64,000 nucleotides of DNA, taken from the NCBI GenBank assembly GCA_026874595.1, contig CM049307.1, forward strand, positions 53,002,870 to 53,066,869. Direction: 5' to 3'. The position numbers and the translations under genes are program-made. Below the pieces are notes generated by a model. It did not search any database and was not told where the DNA came from. It saw nothing but the letters and a program-made list of their open reading frames with translations. Origin of the DNA: Sipunculus nudus (Eukaryota > Annelida > Sipuncula > Golfingiida > Sipunculidae). Shown here in pieces: positions 61,104 to 64,000 of the stretch (positions are counted from its first letter, which is position 1; each line of letters opens with the position of its first letter).

Positions 61104-62339
61104 ATGATGTTCAGTGAAAGCATGACCACCTATTCTTGGCCAACGACTGACGTTCCAGTAGAAAACACCACAGTAGATTCGATCATCAACGCCACCATGT
61201 CCATCATGGCCGCCATCAATACAACGGAAATGACGCAGGAGGCTATCAATACAACGGAAGTGACGCAGCCACAAGAGCGCGACCCTCTGGACAAGATGAG
61301 TAAAGATATGCTCATTTATGGCCTTCCGGTAATCCTGGTGGTCGGACTGATAGGGAATTCTTTGAACTTCATCGTGATGCGAAAACAAGGAATGCGAAAA
61401 TCACCCATATCTGTATACCTGACTGCGTTGGCAATCGTTGACTCGTTGGTCTTGACCCTGGACTTCTTAAACAACTGGCCCAAGTCGACATTTCAAGTGA
61501 AGCTGCTCACCACTTCCACGGTGGTTTGTAAACTGCACCGTTATCTCTTCGATGCTTCCTACACCTATGCAGCCTGGCTAATAACCATTATTGCCATAGA
61601 GCGTTTCCTTGTCATCTCTTTCCCGTTGAAGGCCAAGACTATATGCAACCGACGCAACGCAACAATCGCCGTTTCTGTGGTGCCCGCGATTCTCGGTGTG
61701 TTTTACCTGTACAACCTTGCTACCTGGGATATCATTGATGGCGAATGTGACGTCCTTCCACAGCACGCTTATTTCATGAATACCGTATCGCCCTGGTTGA
61801 CAGGGGTGCTGTACTCGTACGTTCCTGTAGCTGTTCTGTTTGTGTGCAACACTGCAATTATTATCCATCTTGTGCGTGCTCATCAACGCAGAAAGAACTT
61901 GGTCTCGTCGAACCAGCAGTCCAATGAAACTGTGAGGATTTCTATCATGGTTCTGACCATCAGCGTCATGTATCTGGTCCTTACAGTCCCCCTGACCGTT
62001 TTCTACCTTTATTTGTTTGCCGCCGAGATGTTCATCAACATGCCGCCTTACATCAACCTCCTCCGCTCAACCGTACTGCTGCTAGCTCTGTCAAACCACG
62101 CACTCAACTTTTTCTTATATGTTTTCTCCTCCAGTCAGTTCCGGAAAGATCTGATTGACCTGTTCGTCCGCAATGAAAACAATGGACGAAAAAGAAGCAA
62201 ACCCCAATGCAAAACCACTGCGAGCACAAGCAAAGATGGATCCGGTAGCAGCCTGCCAACGGGTTCAACTGATGTCTCCAAAGGATCAAAGTCAACCGTC
62301 TCTGAGACTCCGAGCCAGGATCCCGAGCCTAATGTGTGA
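61104..62339 (+). CDS. Rhodopsin-class (class A) G protein-coupled receptor 2
   Basis: A 411-residue single-exon coding region paralogous to 40835-42031. The extracellular N-terminus has sequons at Asn 21, 29, 39 and 49 and a short internal repeat (INTTEMTQEA, INTTEVTQPQ). TM1 GNS (Asn 85), TM2 Asp 113, TM3 Cys 142 with Cys 215 in loop 2, ERF at 166-168 instead of DRY, TM6 without CWxP, and NHALNFFLY instead of NPxxY at TM7. The part from TM6 to TM7 (TISVMYLVLTVPLTVFYLYL, AAEMFINMPPYINLL) is identical between the two receptors, while N- and C-termini differ, so the intracellular coupling core and third extracellular loop are conserved. The tail is basic then Ser/Thr-rich. Two in-frame ATGs lie at 61104 and 61107. 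AATAAA is at 62361, only 22 nt after the stop. Confidence 0.93.
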   Translation: MMFSESMTTYSWPTTDVPVENTTVDSIINATMSIMAAINTTEMTQEAINTTEVTQPQERDPLDKMSKDMLIYGLPVILVVGLIGNSLNFIVMRKQGMRKSPISVYLTALAIVDSLVLTLDFLNNWPKSTFQVKLLTTSTVVCKLHRYLFDASYTYAAWLITIIAIERFLVISFPLKAKTICNRRNATIAVSVVPAILGVFYLYNLATWDIIDGECDVLPQHAYFMNTVSPWLTGVLYSYVPVAVLFVCNTAIIIHLVRAHQRRKNLVSSNQQSNETVRISIMVLTISVMYLVLTVPLTVFYLYLFAAEMFINMPPYINLLRSTVLLLALSNHALNFFLYVFSSSQFRKDLIDLFVRNENNGRKRSKPQCKTTASTSKDGSGSSLPTGSTDVSKGSKSTVSETPSQDPEPNV

Positions 62340-62366
62340 ACACTCAAATCTCAAATGTTTAATAAA

Positions 62367-63040
62367 AGCAAACAAAATAACCCTAATTTTTTTAGAAAGG
62401 TCCACAAAATACAGAGACAGAGACGGCTCGTTAGTTAATATTCTCACGGTTAATACTACTGTAACGCTTCTCACTGCAGTCGTCCCAGATCTCCTTTTCG
62501 TGTAACCGCTGCTTTGTACAGCAAAATTTTCTGGGTAAGAACAACAGGGTGTGTACAGTGCAAAAACTGTTATCATACCAATGAAAGCGTGGAATCGCAT
62601 TGTGCATCCAGCTCCAAAATTTAAACCTGCGACATCAGCTCCCGCTAGTCTGATTATTAAAGTAGGACACCCGCTCTCGAAAGTCTTGGCCTTGTGCCAG
62701 AAACGGTGTTATCAGCCCATAGAAAGCGGGTGTCGCATGTTTAAAATATGGAGCTTGATGCACTATAATTCTTTTGCCTTTTAAGGACGTTTTCGCCTTG
62801 AAGAAACAGTCGCACAGCACTTTCGTTTTGTCAAAGTTATCACCTGTATTTTTAAATGTTAGCGTGAATGTTAGTGGGCATGTACAGTAAATCGGCATTG
62901 TTAAAGACTTTGTAGCTGACATGTATGTTATATAATTATATCTTATGTAGATTTAACAAAATTTCCAAACATGAGTTTCAATATCTGTCTTTACTTACAG
63001 TAATGCTGATAATAGAGAGATGTATGATTAGCCATGCTGG
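62367..63040. other. Downstream spacer of GPCR gene 2
   Basis: No gene is recognised; short ORFs on both strands look like chance. Confidence 0.4.
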
Positions 63041-63125
63041 TCCATTGCAAAGAGGTGTAGATATGAGGAGTAAACGACCGGCAATCCGAAGGTTATGGGT
63101 TCGATTCCAATACGGAGTGATCCAA
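63040..63125 (+). repeat. tRNA-derived SINE remnant
   Basis: CGGCAATCCGAAGGTTATGG is followed by the B box GGTTCGATTCC, in the order of a tRNA anticodon-to-T-arm region. No intact A box or acceptor stem is seen, so this is more likely a SINE relic than a tRNA gene. Confidence 0.4.
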
Positions 63126-64000
63126 TTTTGTGTAGGTTTTAATGCTGATATAATGGTAAGCATGATAACATTGTTGTGACGTTTATTTGTAAGGCATTTG
63201 CCCAGTCTGTCGTTGTTATGTCCAAATTTTATGACATTTCGAGTGCCATTTTCGTATACCTATTGGCATTTTTAAGGACATAAATATTCGGTCTACCACC
63301 TTCACATAGGAAGGGAAGTAGAGTTGATATTTGTATTTGGCAGCCTGCACCCTCATGCTTAAAGGTCTGTTTTATTACTTGATGAAATCTACAACCATTT
63401 TTATTTAACTGAATTGTAAATACTTAGGGAGTTTCTTGCCTTACTGCATGGTTGACATAAGGATATTTAATGACATAAAGTTAAATCTGCCTTCTGCAGG
63501 CCTACATTCTATTTGAGACTGAAACGTAGGTATGCTAATGTGGGATGATTTCAAGGCTAAATAATCTTCATCTGATAACTTAATTATTTCATGGAATCAG
63601 CAGGTACGTTGGTAAATTTATTAACCGTAGGAGTACAATACTCCCATTTGGTAACATCACTATTTTATATTGTGAATAACATTTCAATTAAGGAATATTT
63701 CAGAAGGGGAAACGAACTTGCACGATATGCTGAACGTGTGTTATAATCTATACATTTGTAAAAAAAAGTTATTGCACAATTTTGTGGAGGAAGTATTTAA
63801 AAATAAAATGTATCATATTACTTATCAATAAGTGAATTCTTCTTAATTTCAATGTCGTTCCATCAAAATAGTCAAAATACACCAAGTATAATCAGAGACC
63901 CGACTCGCTGTAGAAGGACGATAATTAGAGCAAATGCAGCGCCGCCTCTTTTTCCAGCGGCCACCAGACGAGACGGATTCCGACCGAGCCAAACCGAATC
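63126..64000. other. Spacer to window end
   Basis: No gene is recognised. The last 90 bp become GC-rich (GCAGCGCCGCCTC...) and loosely resemble the 5' UTR exon at 58200-58249; this could be the start of another gene lying beyond the window. Confidence 0.3.

Overview
This window is nuclear DNA from an animal: split genes with GT-AG introns, tRNA-derived SINEs, a non-LTR retrotransposon, AT-rich spacers full of microsatellites, and class A receptor, homeobox and Ly6/uPAR genes. The gene families and repeat style suggest a marine invertebrate, most likely a lophotrochozoan such as a mollusc, but no species marker is visible and the assignment is an inference. No bacterial, phage or CRISPR-like content was seen.

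Region 1 (about 0.3-32 kb) is a segmental-duplication array. Units at about 341-9567 and about 12970-26007 each carry a near-identical gene for a secreted protein. It has a signal peptide split over two exons, a mucin-like exon built from a 24-bp minisatellite (16 versus 17 octads), a series of phase-0 Ser/Thr-rich mini-exons, and a two-exon ten-cysteine Ly6/uPAR domain with a GPI-anchor-type tail. A third, partial unit (about 29330-30860) lies inside a three-exon paired-like homeobox gene (27019-32069) with an N-terminal eh1-like motif. Unit 2 carries an orphan, frameshifted copy of that gene's middle exon. Several breakpoints fall on dispersed repeats. A segment found only next to unit 1 (9570-12700) has clusters of short palindromic motifs and two homologous exon-like sequences of unknown identity.

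Region 2 (32-40.8 kb) is repeat-rich spacer: microsatellites, long poly-G tracts, a 314-bp tandem duplication and a CGCGAAA-motif element. Region 3 holds two paralogous rhodopsin-class GPCR genes in the same orientation (40835-42031 and 61104-62339). Each has its whole coding sequence in one exon, with a splice acceptor exactly 7 nt before the ATG. The second has a plausible TATA promoter and 5' UTR exon at 58.1-58.25 kb. Between them sits a non-LTR retrotransposon on the minus strand with an intact 1029-codon endonuclease/reverse transcriptase ORF and a nested 3' stem-loop (52.92 to at least 56.38 kb), plus many small repeats.

The Ly6 pair probably encodes cell-surface glycoproteins and the GPCR pair probably encodes peptide or chemical-signal receptors. 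Nothing shows that the groups work together; the main story is recent local duplication followed by exon loss, repeat insertion and pseudogenisation.
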